A stretch of 64,000 nucleotides of DNA, taken from the NCBI GenBank assembly GCA_037974335.1, contig CM075760.1:19337791-19401790 (forward strand). Direction: 5' to 3'. Numbering within the stretch: position 1 is the stretch's first letter; each line of letters begins with the position of its first letter. This DNA is from Prionace glauca (Eukaryota; Chordata; Chondrichthyes; Carcharhiniformes; Carcharhinidae). Below, piece after piece: positions 34,085 through 44,590 of the stretch. The notes beneath the pieces were generated by a model. The model was not told the DNA's origin and searched no databases. It worked only from the letters and a program-made list of their open reading frames with translations. The position numbers were made by a program, and so were the translations under genes.

Positions 34085-35440
34085 GGTGGCTCCGTGATAT
34101 TATCGCGAAACTATTAATCCAGAAACTCAGTTCGTGTTGGGGAGAGCCGGAATTCAGAATTTATTGATGACCATGAAATCATTGTCTGAAAACTCATCTG
34201 ATTCATTCATGTCCTTTCGGGAAGGAAATCTGCCGCCCTTACCTGGTCTGGTCTACATGTGATTCCAGAGCCACAGCAATGTGGCTGACTCTCAACTGCC
34301 CTCGAAGGGCAAATAAGGATGGGCGATAAATGCTGGCCAGCCAGCGACGGCTAAGTCCCACTGGTAACTAATGTTTAGTATTTACGAGATATTTAAACGG
34401 CTGAATTTTCTGAAACATATCTCCTAAAACCCGGGCACTGGAAACTGCCCCATTGATAAATTTGTACTTTGCTCGTTATCCCAACATTGAAAGTTTCAGA
34501 ACTTCCGTCAGGGGGCGCACTGGTTACTAACTCTTCGCTGTTCTGAATTGAAAATATGAAGAAATAACAGCAGCATTGTCAGCTGTCTTTGCTGCTGTCG
34601 CTCTGACCCATATTGACTGCCTTCTGTTATTGGGCATGTTATTCTCTCGTCCGGGGTTTGTTGGACCTGCAGCGCAGTGGGAGGGGCAATTTCTGCCCCA
34701 AAAGTGGGTGTTTCCGTCTGCAGAGTTACAGACATAGCATGCGTCATATGATACAGACTCTCTCTGAACCTGTTCATTCTATTGCTTAATATTGGGTATC
34801 TCCTTCTCAGGAGAACTCTCACCCCATCCACCCACCACCGTCCAACCCACCCTATCGCTATAAAATAAATCAAATAATGCAACAATTTATGGACTGAATA
34901 TGATAAATGCGGGAAACCAAATGTCCCCATTTGGCGGGATTGTTCAGACAGGTGAATGAATGCAATTCTGTAACTAACAGACATACAACTCAGTTCATGA
35001 AAAGGCTGCCTCTGTTTAACCCATAGCAAAACAAAAACTAGAGGAAATGAGCCAGAAAATAAGAAATAATTATTATTTTACTGAATCAAAGGAGAGAAAG
35101 GACTCGGGTCAGAAGGAGAAGAAGCTGCCAATGACATTAAACATATCAATAATCAAATATTTACTCACAACACAGATTTCAGAAAGCAAGGCTACAAGTC
35201 TAACGCTGAACACATCATTCTCGCGAGCACAGTTCGCAACACTTGGATCAGTTTATTGATTCTTCGTTCGTTTCGTGTTAACCTCAGAGACAGTGTGTGA
35301 GAGAGATTGGGAAAGATAGAGTTGGGATGAGAATGCGCAATGCTGAGCGGGAGACTCTTTCCTCTTTCAGTGTTAACCTGACAGACAGTGTGTGAGACAC
35401 TGGAAAACGTGGAGTTGGGATAAGGAAGCACAGTGTTGAG
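34085..35440. other. Arm sequence between V5 and V6; repeat and CTCF-like word
   Basis: Contains the 'cttacctggtctggtctaca' repeat at 34200-34380 and a CTCF-like word at about 34506-34519. From about 35240 it matches the right arm again. No coding content. Confidence 0.5.
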
Positions 35441-35999
35441 GGAAGTGCCACTTGATCAACTGGGGCATTTTCACCCCCACACCGGACAGAGCAGAATCTC
35501 TGTTCAGAAGTGGTTGGCAGACTTCTACCCGATCAATTCAAGTTTGGAAAAGGTTAAGAAGAAACAGAATTAATCCGGCTGGTCTCGCACGGGGTGAATG
35601 GATGGCAGCATTTCAGGCTAACTCTATGAAAGTGGAGGGAGCGATTAGAAGACTTGTGTTTTGAGCAGACGATGTTAGAAATTGCGATGATCCATGCCAA
35701 TCTGTAATGGACACATAATGTAGAAGTAATTTACTAAGATATTTAATATTTGGGCAGTAAACGGAATGAGAAATATATATATAATCAATATTGAAAACAA
35801 GCTGTTGGTTAGGAATAAGTGGATACCATTCAACAGAGACAGTACGCGAGCAATGGGCCGAATGGCGTCTGTTTGATCTTTAAGACTCTATAATTCTCAG
35901 ACGATGAACTGCTCTATTCATTTAGAAGGATAACAGAGCACAGCCGTTGTGAAACAATGTACTCTGTTGCTGCACACAGGGTGCAGAGAGGGCCGGGGG

Positions 36000-36105
36000 G
36001 TCATTGACGGTTCAAGTGGACAATGGTTTGAGAAACAGCCAATCTCTCAGTGGCACCGTGAGAAACGTCAGAGACCGACATCCCATAATAGTCCAATCGG
36101 TGATA
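36000..36105 (+). promoter_or_regulatory. Upstream block of the V6/V17 family
   Basis: The block contains a CCAAT word (in 'aaacagccaatctctcag') and, 25 bp on, a CRE-like half site in 'gagaaacgtcagag'. The same order and spacing recur at 63078-63170 ahead of the V17 leader and, reversed, at 45490-45575. Conservation across three copies ahead of leaders suggests a V promoter; function is inferred. Confidence 0.55.
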
Positions 36106-36449
36106 ATGTGAACTCTCAGTCTCACATTGAAGGGGGGAATGGAAAACTCTCGCCTCTCCTTTCCCTTCCCACATTTCAGAGTCCAGGCGCCGGCTGCAAG
36201 TCCCAGTCTGAAAATCAGACCCGAATTGTAAACTTTCTTGTACACCTTTATTATCATGAAGCAAACCCCTCCCCTCCCCTCCCCACCCCACCCCACCCCT
36301 CCCCACCCCCGCCAAATACCTGTTTCCTCTTGGAGCTCTGACCCTGCTGCTATTGTGTGAGTTGATTTTTCTAATCAGATCTGTTGTTTTTAACAATTTC
36401 TTCACACCATGTAGTTTGTGAGTGATCTTTGTTCATAGCCTGTCAGTGT

Positions 36450-36672
36450 CATAGAACATAGAACATTCCAGCGCAGTACAGGCCCTTCGGCCCTCGACGT
36501 TGTGCCGACCAGTGGAACCAATCTAATGACCCTCTAACCTGAACTATTCCAAAGTTACCCATATGCCTATCCACTGACCATTTGAACGCCCTTAAAGTTG
36601 GCGAGTCCACAACTGCTGCAGGCAGGGCATTCCACACCCTTACTACCCTCTGAGTGAAGAACTACCCTCGGA
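36450..36672 (-). repeat. CR1-like LINE 3' fragment inside V6
   Basis: Minus-strand 3' end of a CR1 subfamily, with 'acaggcccttcggccctcga' on the plus strand and 'gggcattccacacccttac' further in. Confidence 0.75.
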
Positions 36673-36783
36673 GTAAAGAGCGTCAGAGCTCCCAACATGA
36701 GCAGGCTGGTTCGACCGGGTTGAACCTAGCAATCGGCGCTCCGTTTTTACAAACGACACCATATCCTGGTACAGACAGAACTC

Positions 36784-36887
36784 CCACTCGCCTGATAAAG
36801 GGGCAGCGCTCCGAAAGCTAGTGGTTTGTGCTACCAAATAAATCTATTGGACTTTAATTTGGTGTTATGAGACTTCAAACACTGACA
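36784..36887 (+). repeat. Short interspersed repeat ('gctccgaaagctagtg' family)
   Basis: Carries 'cagcgctccgaaagctagtg', 'tattggactttaatttggtg' and 'ttatgagacttc'. The reverse of this family occupies 56281-56770. It sits inside the V6 exon. Confidence 0.75.
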
Positions 36888-36924
36888 GGGACTACTTTCT
36901 TTTATATCGGTATTGCTATATCAA

Positions 36925-38263
36925 ACAATATCGATGTAAAATTGCTTGATAGGGCGGACGCAACACGGTTTCATTAAAGGGAAGTCGTGTCTGACAAATT
37001 TACTGGAGTTCTATGAGGATGTGTCTAGGGCAGTGGATAGAGGAGAGCCAGTGGATGTGGTCTTTCTGGATTTTCAGAAGGCGCTTGACAAGGTACCTCA
37101 CAAGAGGTTATTGCAGAAGGTCAGGGGACATGGAGTTGGGGGTAGGGTGTTAGCGTGGATAGAGGATTGGTTGTCAAATAGGAGGCAGAGAGTGGGGGTC
37201 AATGGATGCTATTCGGATTGGCGGTTGGTGACTAGTGGGGTGCCCCAGGGGTCGGTGCTGGGGCCTCAGCTATTTACCATTTATATAGATGATCTGGAGG
37301 AGGGAACCGAGTGCAGGGTGTCGAAATTTGCTGATGACACCAAGATTGGGGGAAAGGCAAATTGTGCGGAGGGTGTGGAGAGTCTGCAGAAGGATCTAGA
37401 TAGGCTGGGCGAATGGGCCAGGAAATGGCAAATGGAATTTAATGTTGGCAAGTGTGAGGTGGTCCACTTTGGTAGGAGGAATGGTAAGAAGGACTATTAC
37501 TTACGGGGCGAAAAACTACAGCAGGCGACGGTGCAGAGGGACCTCGGGGTCCTTGTGCATGAGTCGCAAAAACTCAGCTTGCAGGTGCAGCAGGTGGTCA
37601 GGAAGGCGAATGGGATGCTGGCCTTCATAGCGAGGGGTATTGAATATAAAAGTAGGGAGGTCTTGCTGCAGCTGTATAGGGCATTGGTGAGGCCGCAGCT
37701 GGAGTACTGTGTGCAGTTTTGGGCGCCGCACCTGCGCAAGGATATTTTGGCCCTGGAGGGAGTGCAGAGGAGGTTTACTCGGCTGATACCGGAGTTGAGG
37801 GGATTGAGCTATGAGGAGAGGCTGAATAAACTAGGCTTGTACTCGTTAGAGTTTAGAAGAATGAGGGGAGATCTCATTGAGACGTATAAGATGATGAATG
37901 GGATGGATAGGATAGAGGTGGAGAGACTCTTCCCGCTCAAAAAAGACAGTAGGACTAGGGGGCACAGCCTCAAGATAAAGGGGGGGGGGCGGTTTGGAAC
38001 AGAGTTGAGGAGGAACTTCTTCACTCAAAGGGTGGTGAATCTCTGGAATTCTCTGCCCGTTGAAGTGGTGGAGGCTGCCTCGCTAAATATTTTTAAGAAA
38101 CGGGTTGATGGGTTTTTGATAAGAGAAGGGATTAAGGGTTATGGGGAGAGGGTGGGAAGGTGGAGCTGAGTCACGACAGATCAGCCATGATCTTATTGAA
38201 TGGCGGGGCAGGCTCGAAGGGCCAGATGGCCTACTCCTGCTCGTATTTCTTATGTTCTTATGT
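36925..38263 (+). mobile_element. CR1-like LINE, 5'-truncated copy with long open RT frame
   Basis: The best-preserved LINE of the window: an open frame from 36946 to 38169 (about 407 residues) covers most of the RT domain and the C-terminal part of ORF2. Motifs in order: 'QHGFIKGKSCLTNLLEFYED', 'VVFLDFQKALDKVPH', 'TSGVPQGSVLGP', catalytic 'KFADDTK', 'KWQMEFNVGKCEVVHFG', 'LVRPQLEYCVQFWAPH', 'LWNSLPVEVVEAASLNIFKK'. The layout matches CR1-clade LINEs of birds and reptiles. Endonuclease and ORF1 are absent, so it cannot move on its own. The 3' UTR ends 'ttatgttcttatg'. Open-frame preservation suggests a fairly recent insertion. Confidence 0.9.
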
Positions 38264-38912
38264 TAAAATGTTCTGGTTGCAAGTAACATGATGGACTTAA
38301 AACACGTTTTATTATTTATCACAATGAAACTTGCAGATTAATCAGTTGTTGAATGGGGAGGCAAGATATATTTCCCTGTCTGAAAGAGGATTTCATAAAC
38401 TACAAAGTTACAAAGTGAGGGAACATGAAATGGAAATATCGCAGCCCATTCATTATTCCATCCCCTGTTATGAAGTAGATGTTTCAGCTAAACATTCATC
38501 CTCTCCCGCATCATAGCTGCTATCCCAAACATGATTGAAAACAAACCATTATGTTGCTGTAAGGATGAATGCTGTCATTCTCCATGAGGAAACAGAGCCA
38601 TCAAGATTCAGGGGACCGGTCGTTGCCTGAAATGACGGCTGAAGAGGAATGTAATCCTTTGTACTGGGATGACCACGTTCACTTTTATGCTATCGTCCCT
38701 CCGCCAACAGGACGAATTGGAAATGAATGAACTGTGAGTTCATTGCTTGAATTGGAGATCAAAGGAGCTTGAAGCCAATTGGATGTTATCTGATGATGTT
38801 TTCAGTGGTGAACCAATCAACGTGGGCCCGGATATGACTCAACCTCTTCCCAGCTCTTGACGAAAACACTTCAACCCATTCTGGTCAAATCCGCTTCCAG
38901 CTCTCTGCAAAC

Positions 38913-39869
38913 ATGTCTCCTGTTACTTTGTATGTATTCATCATAGCGACTGTTCTTTTAACCGGTAGGTTCACAAGTTGCTCATTTCTGTGTTATACAT
39001 CACTACCACATAATATATTCTGTCAGGCGGTTCGCTCAATGCAAATGATGAGTGGGTGGGTGATCAGGGAATGGATTGATCACAACATCGAAAAATTATC
39101 AGGATCTCGCTGGTCTCAACGCTGAGCATTGTTGGAATTAGGCACAATTCCCTCCTGGAATGAGAATGAGTTGGGCTCAGATTGAAGCTCCTCTGATACC
39201 AGTGGATGAGTTTGGCAAACGCCACATTTCAAACAGACAGACCGTGAGCTGTTTCCAGTTATAGGGACTGAAGGCGAGGAACTGATCTCTTTAGAAAGAA
39301 CAGAATGTTTATGGTGGAAGTTTTATTTAAACGCTACAAACACCTCCTCTTTCCAGCGGCTGAACTGTGAAATATATGTTTTGTTGTGCTATGTGATTTC
39401 TTTCTGAGATTATTGTTCAAGAATGCGGCAGTTTCTGGGGGTGAGGGATGGGGTTGGGGGGTTCAGGGTGGGGTTGGGGGCAGGGTGAAATCGCATTGTT
39501 TAGTTTAATATTTCTTTGCGTTCTTACAGGACATTGTGGAGGAGATTCTGTTTCACAGACACCGGCTGCAGTCACCGTCACTGAAGGAGATGTTGTTCAG
39601 TTACTCTGTAATTACACAACTACAAGTGGTAGCATTGCTTATTTATTCTGGTACCGACAGCATTCCAGCGGGTCCATGGAGTTTCTGCTGAGGAGAGACA
39701 GATACAACACAGAGGCATCCCCAGGGGACCGTTTTTCAGCGGAGCTCAATGATACAACCCGCACCGTCCCGCTGCAAGTGTCTAAAACAGAGCTGACAGA
39801 CTCCGGGGTGTATTACTGCGCACTGAGACCCACAGAGACTCAGAGCTGGGCTGAACCTGTACAAAAACT
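38913..39869 (+). CDS. TCR alpha/delta-type V segment V7, intact
   Basis: The leader exon is 38913-38964 (MSPVTLYVFIIATVLLT, phase 1) with donor GTAGGT. The V exon is 39530-39830 after 'gttcttacag', opening with a 2-nt overhang. It reads 'GHCGGDSVSQTPAAVTVTEG', first Cys 'LLCNYTTTSG', 'AYLFWYRQHSSGSMEFLL', 'LTDSGVYYCALR'. The signal is heptamer CACAGAG (39831-39837), exact 23-bp spacer, nonamer ACAAAAACT (39861-39869). All framework landmarks are present and the frame is open, so it looks functional. It sits alone between the arms of the inverted duplication. Confidence 0.92.
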
Positions 39870-39899
39870 CTCAGAGCCTCACGCAACGTAACGGAGCGT

Positions 39900-41610
39900 G
39901 AGACAAACATTGGATCAGAGTGAGTCTGAAATGGAACCTGAAATCGTGGTGATTTCTCAATCTTTTACTGAGAATATTTTTATGAATAACAAATATATTG
40001 CAAAATTAAAACACCGGAACACTTAAAAGAATGAGCTTGAGAATATTTTTGTAAATTTTAATGTCCCGAAGTGTTTTATGTAATAAACACAGCAGCTATT
40101 TTTGGACTCACAATGATATTATTTCATGCAGTAATATTGTAGTGCTCTGGCTGTGTCAGTCATTGTGATTGGTGAACACATTCCGAACAGGATGTTTCTC
40201 TTGCTGTTTTTGGAAACAGTGACCATGTGGCACCTCCACCTGAGAGGGAAGACGGTACCCCAGATTTAACAGGTCATCGAGAGGCTGACAGTTCTGACGG
40301 TGCAGCATTTCTAAACACTTCGCTGTCTCCTCGGTAAGTTCCCAGAGTGTTGTTCCGGATAGACTGCCGGTTTCTCCTGGGGTGGAAAGAATCTGTAAAG
40401 GGACTGAAGAAAGAATCCGGGAGGTCCCAGTGCGTGGTGACCATTCATTAACCTATTCTGGAAAAAAACCCTGAAATAACGGAAATGAAATTAAAAATAA
40501 AAATGATCGGTTCCCCTGGAAACAGAAAGACAATGAACGCAACCTGTACAAACAGGTATCCCTCGAAAAATGAGATCGAACTTTTACTGATGTAGCGCCT
40601 TTCACAGACTCCAGAGGTCAAATAGGAACCTAAGGAATTTCATTTTCATTATAGTTGTTGTGATTACAAACTTCATCACTGCAGGAGGTAGTGGGAATGT
40701 TTAATTCTCAATCAGAAATTCTCGTCACTTTGACCCTGGAGTAAAGGGAATGGGGAATTTAAGTATGTGCCAGTTACATTGAACTTGTCACAAATTTGAA
40801 CCAAATAATGGACACCTTTCTCACTCTCTCTTTTCACTCATCCTCGCTCTTTCTCCTTCTGCCATATTGAGGATCCGTATTGAGGATCCATATTGTCCTA
40901 AGCGTCTTACTCAGACTACCGAGTGACATTAGAATACAATGCTCTATAGAGTTCACTCTCTAAGTCTCCTGTCCGCACCACCCGCCCCCCCTTCATTCCC
41001 CCAGGCATCATGCCCTGACATGGCCCTAGGTGACCACAGATTTCCATTAGATTGCTCCATGATTCTGCCTGACAAATTACTGCAGTGGCTTTCAGTTCCT
41101 CCTGCAGTATGTGTGAGCAGGAAACTCTCTTGTTCTCACCACCTGTCATTAAGCACACTGGAAGAATTCAGACCCTGATATTCAACATTTGGTGGCGAGG
41201 TGAAGAACACACCTCAGTAGCCAAAAGGCTGCAAAGCGGCTTCGAACCCAAAACTTCTTGTCCAGAAGACCTTCAGTGCCGGGTCTTCTGTAATTCACTT
41301 ACAAACTCTTGCTCTAAATACACTGCGGTTTGTGGTGAGAAGACGCACAGATATTTCCTGTAATATCAATGAGTGAAGTGCTCGGCCATTTTAGGGCGAG
41401 TGAAGAGGAACAGCATTTGCTTGAATTTGGAAACCATTTAGGGCAGACCCCTTGAAAAGTGAGCACAGTGAATGCTGTGCCCGCCAGTGTCTCTGGTCAA
41501 CGCGCCCATCTAATGAGAATTATGGATGCAGACACTTCAGGTTCCGTTTGTGCCTCCTGGCTTGTCTTGTGTTATTGGAGTGGGTGCTGCAGCTGTTCCG
41601 GAACTGCAAC
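39900..41610. other. No gene recognised
   Basis: Unique-looking sequence between the convergent V7 and V8. It includes a doubled word 'gaggatccgtattgaggatcc' (40870-40890) and a C-rich run at 40980. Short open frames have no V, receptor or LINE motif. Confidence 0.45.
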
Positions 41611-41619
41611 TTGGAGCGA

Positions 41620-42095
41620 GGTTTTTGTAAAGCGACTGTTGTGTTTTGTCTCAGTGTGAGGCTGAGTCGCACAGTAATAAACTGCAGCATCCGCGTTCTC
41701 CGTGCTTACAATGAGAAACTGGCCACGTTTCGCAGTGGTATCGAGATTCAGTTCAAAGCGACCACTTCGGCCTGTGCCAGACGTCTCCATTATAATCCAC
41801 TCCAGTCCCTCACCGGGTTTCTCTTTGTACCAATGCATTGCATAAAAGCTGGATACCTCGTAACTACAATCTAACTGCACGGAATCCCCTCTCTGGACAC
41901 TTTTCCAAGCGGGGGATTGAAGCACACGGTTCGAGAGACATGGACCTGGAATAAAATTCACATGATGAATCATTGAAAAAACATGAAAATAAAATTAACA
42001 ATCAATTTTTGTTATTGGGTCCAACTCCTGTCCGTACATGTTAGCATCACCAGAATGAGAGGCAATAGATATAATTGCACAATGCAGTACATCAT
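41620..42095 (-). CDS. TCR delta/IgH-like V segment V8, intact
   Basis: The leader exon is 42038-42095 (MMYCIVQLYLLPLILVMLT, phase 1) with a weak donor GTACGG. The V exon is 41659-41945, opening with a 2-nt overhang: 'PCLSNRVLQSPAWKSVQRGD', first Cys 'VQLDCSYEVSS', 'YAMHWYKEKPGEGLEWII', 'FLIVSTENADAAVYYCATQP'. The signal is heptamer CACACTG (41652-41658), exact 23-bp spacer and a perfect nonamer ACAAAAACC (41620-41628). Framework 2 'PGEGLEWI' is the hallmark of antibody heavy-chain V domains (PGKGLEWV) and differs from the 'YRQ' frameworks of most other V segments here. Known shark TCR delta chains can use antibody-like V domains. It could be a TRDV or a VH-like V; the sequence alone does not decide. 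Confidence 0.85.
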
Positions 42096-42519
42096 TGTAT
42101 TTGAAATCTCAATAAGAAACCCGCACACAGTTCACAGCAGAAGGAAGTGAATGGGGAGGGAACATTGAAATATCGGCTGATTTATGTCAGTGACGCCCAC
42201 ACAAATCTAGCTCATGTAGATTTGCCGCCCTTGCATTTCCCGGAAACGGATATTATTGATCTGATGTAAGTACAGCCTTTATCCATAGCTACTCATTTTA
42301 CCGGTGGTTCGTATTTGAAAATATGAATTGTCTAAAGAGTAGTCGCGTCTTCCCTTCCCGGTGAGGGAAAGGGAACCACATCCCTTTGTCATCTTGACTG
42401 AGAGAAATAGCCAGTCGTCGAACTCTGTTAATCCCTTTACAGAGTGAATGGATCCTGAGGAACTGTAGTTAAGGAAAGACAAAATACTGAAAATTCAAAT
42501 AGCTATTTCCCAGTAAAAC

Positions 42520-42780
42520 TGCTGCCTCACAGTGCCACAGACCAGAGTTCGATTCCCGGCTTGGGTCACTCCCTGCTCAGAGTCTGCACGTTCTCCCCAT
42601 GTCTCCGTGGGTTTCCACTGGCTGCTCTGGTTTCCTCCACCAGTCGGAAAGACAAGGTGGTTAGGTGCATTGGCCATGCCAAATTCTCCCTCTGCATCCG
42701 AACGGGCTCCGGAGTCTGGCGACTAGGGGATTTACGCATTTGCGGATGTTAATCTAAGGCTACATGTGACACTAATAAAT
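42520..42780 (+). repeat. tRNA-headed SINE, plus strand
   Basis: The tRNA-like head ('ctgctgcctcacagtgccac', 'gttcgattcccgg' B-box-like) is followed by 'agtctgcacgttctccccat' and a tail ending 'gacactaataaataa'. Confidence 0.8.
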
Positions 42781-43352
42781 AATTGTTAAACTTAATAAGG
42801 TATGACTATGAACATACGCTTCACAAAATAGTCAGCACATCGGAGAAAATCTCATTGCCTTTTTCTTATAAGTTGGAAGAAAACTGTGGGAAAGTGAACT
42901 CTAAAAATGTCAACGTATTCAGAAAAACGAATATATGTGTTTTGATTGATTTGAATGAAGTTGTAGCTGGTGTCGCATTGACCCAGTGTGTCTCAGTCAC
43001 ACCGCGTGTCCCTGCTCATTAAACACTCCAATGTCTGATACTGCGGCCTTCACAACGCTGGAAATGTAATAACTTCCCCGATGGTCAAAGTAGTCTGAAC
43101 CGCCGATCACTTAGGGCGGGGATTTTAATGGCTGGCTTCAGTTATGATTATGTGATGTTTCTCTGTTCCACTGCAGTCGTGCAGCTCATTCTCTCAGTCT
43201 CTCCTGCCAACTGTTTGGTGACAGTTTGATCCGAGGTTAATTTGGTTTCCTCTCGGTGTGTATCTGAGCGCCTGGGAGCGCCGCTGCTTTGCAGCAACCG
43301 CAGTCCTACTTAAAACTCAACAGAACGGAGCTCGCACCAACAACCCAGAGGC

Positions 43353-43846
43353 AGTTTTTGTACAGGGGTGAGACTGCTTTCCATCACTGTGATAGAACGA
43401 AAGCGCAGTAATACACGGCGGCATCAGTCAGCTGCAGATCCGAAACGGTTAAACTGGTGAATTTATTCGAGGTCTGAAGATTTATAGAGAAACGGTTTTT
43501 GGCAAAATCTGCTTTATCTTCATAATTATATGCACTTCTCAACACTATAAACTCGGGCTGGTTTCCTGGGAGTTGTCGGTACCAGTGTAATGCATAGCTG
43601 TTCTGCGTAGTTTCATAGTTACAGGTTAATACGAGCGCTGCTCCTTCTGCTTTAACATCTGAGGGCAGCGGCTGGGTCACAGAATCTCCATGACTCAGAT
43701 CTGGAAAATAGTATATTAATAAGAAAAAGTTTAGGCCCGTGGATGATTGAAATTTGACTCCAATCAAGCTTGGCGAATGAAAGAGCGCATCCACATTTAC
43801 CTGTCAGCAATGTTCCCCACACAACCCAGATGCTGAGAAGCCGCAT
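43353..43846 (-). CDS. TCR alpha/delta-type V segment V9, intact, consensus signal
   Basis: The leader exon is 43801-43846 (MRLLSIWVVWGTLLT, phase 1) with donor GTAAAT. The V exon is 43392-43700 after 'tattttccag', opening with a 2-nt overhang: 'SHGDSVTQPLPSDVKAEGAA', first Cys 'VLTCNYETTQ', 'YALHWYRQLPGNQPEFIV', 'FAKNRFSINLQTSNKFTSL', 'LTDAAVYYCAFVL'. The signal is the consensus heptamer CACAGTG (43385-43391), exact 23-bp spacer and nonamer ACAAAAACT (43353-43361). It belongs to the V1/V4/V11 family and shares their upstream region. Of all V segments in the window this has the fewest deviations, so it is the best functional candidate. Confidence 0.93.
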
Positions 43847-44180
43847 TGTCTCTATCCTCTCTGAGAAAGGGGAGAGGGTTGGATATTTAGCCACCCTTTC
43901 TAAACCCCGCCCTTAATAATCTGTTGCCGTGTCTCAGGCCGTTCTCATCTCACTTCCTCGCTTTTCCATTGGTGCTGTGAGGCCGGCAGATAACAAAGGG
44001 AATCACCCCGGACTGCATTCCAGTCACTATTCTTATAGAGAAAATGCTTCCCGGATTACACAGCAGAGCTGGGGAAGGAACACCTTCACCAGAATTGTAC
44101 CAAAGAAAGTAAATAATTTTTGAGTGAGTTTCTCACTTTGTTTTCACGGATTTGGTTCCACTATCAGTGTAGTGATAACC

Positions 44181-44232
44181 ATGACTCCAGTGAAAGTCCT
44201 CTTAAGAGCTTTAATTATTGTTAATACATGAA
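44181..44232 (+). pseudogene. Orphan V leader exon
   Basis: ATG at 44181 opens 'MTPVKVLLRALIIVNT', then a TGA as the last codon, then a strong donor GTAAGT. The exon is 52 nt and so ends in phase 1, exactly like the leaders of V7 and the others. It lies divergently from V9 across a shared upstream region, as V5 does from V4. No V exon follows in the next 1.3 kb. Probably the remnant of a deleted V segment. Confidence 0.5.
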
Positions 44233-44394
44233 GTAAGTCAGAGTTTCTGTAAAGTCTAGTTTTCTATTCAATTCTCCCCTTGAGAAGGAGAAAGCGTGTG
44301 CAGCTTTGTTAAACTGTTGTGGTCTCTCGGAATTATTAATATGGAGAAAGAGGATGTGTAACATATCTAGCTTTTCCACGAGTGCAAAATTCCT

Positions 44395-44590
44395 CCAGGT
44401 GCTGCGGTTTCATCCCAAACTCCAAAGATGTGCAGGTTAGGCGGATTGGCCACGCTACTTTGTCCCTTAGGTATGTGTATAAGTTAGGGGGATTAGCGGG
44501 TTGAATATGTGGGCTCCGAGGATATGACCTGTGTAGGATTGTTGTTGGGGAATCAGTGCAGGTTCAGGATTTTATGGTCTTATGATATTC
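44395..44590 (+). repeat. SINE fragment
   Basis: Headless SINE piece with 'gtgcaggttaggcggattgg' and 'ccacgcta', ending near 'ggttcaggattttatggtct'. Confidence 0.55.

Larger units (their letters stand above)
31900..36105. repeat. Inverted duplication, left arm (carries V4, V5 and the V6 promoter)
   Basis: Blocks along this arm reappear in reverse order and opposite strand at about 45490-48510: the downstream flank of V4 (31930-32200 against 48280-48500), V4 against V11, V5 against V10, the V5 downstream flank (33830-34080 against 46500-46740), the block 35440-35560 with 'tctgttcagaagtggttggc' against 45960-46010, and the promoter block at 36000-36090 against 45490-45570. Recognised by eye; percentage identity not computed. 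The left arm is longer, partly because of the repeat at 34200-34380. Confidence 0.8.
36256..36890 (+). pseudogene. TCR-type V segment V6, shattered by repeats
   Basis: The leader begins with the ATG at 36256 but is expanded by a C/T-rich microsatellite (36262-36310) and shifted out of frame before its donor (gtgagt at 36357), by comparison with V17. A CR1 tail (about 36450-36670) fills the intron. The V exon shows only from about 36681 ('gagctcccaacatgagcagg'; 'SWYRQ' near 36763-36778). It is cut again by a small repeat (36784-36887), after which 'aaacactgacaggg', the next V words, resume. A long CR1 copy follows from about 36925. Same V family as V13 and V17. Confidence 0.75.

Noticed and set aside
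41220-41290. Possible tRNA on the minus strand ('gttcgaagcc')
   Set aside because: Only a T-loop-like word is present; D and anticodon stems do not form.
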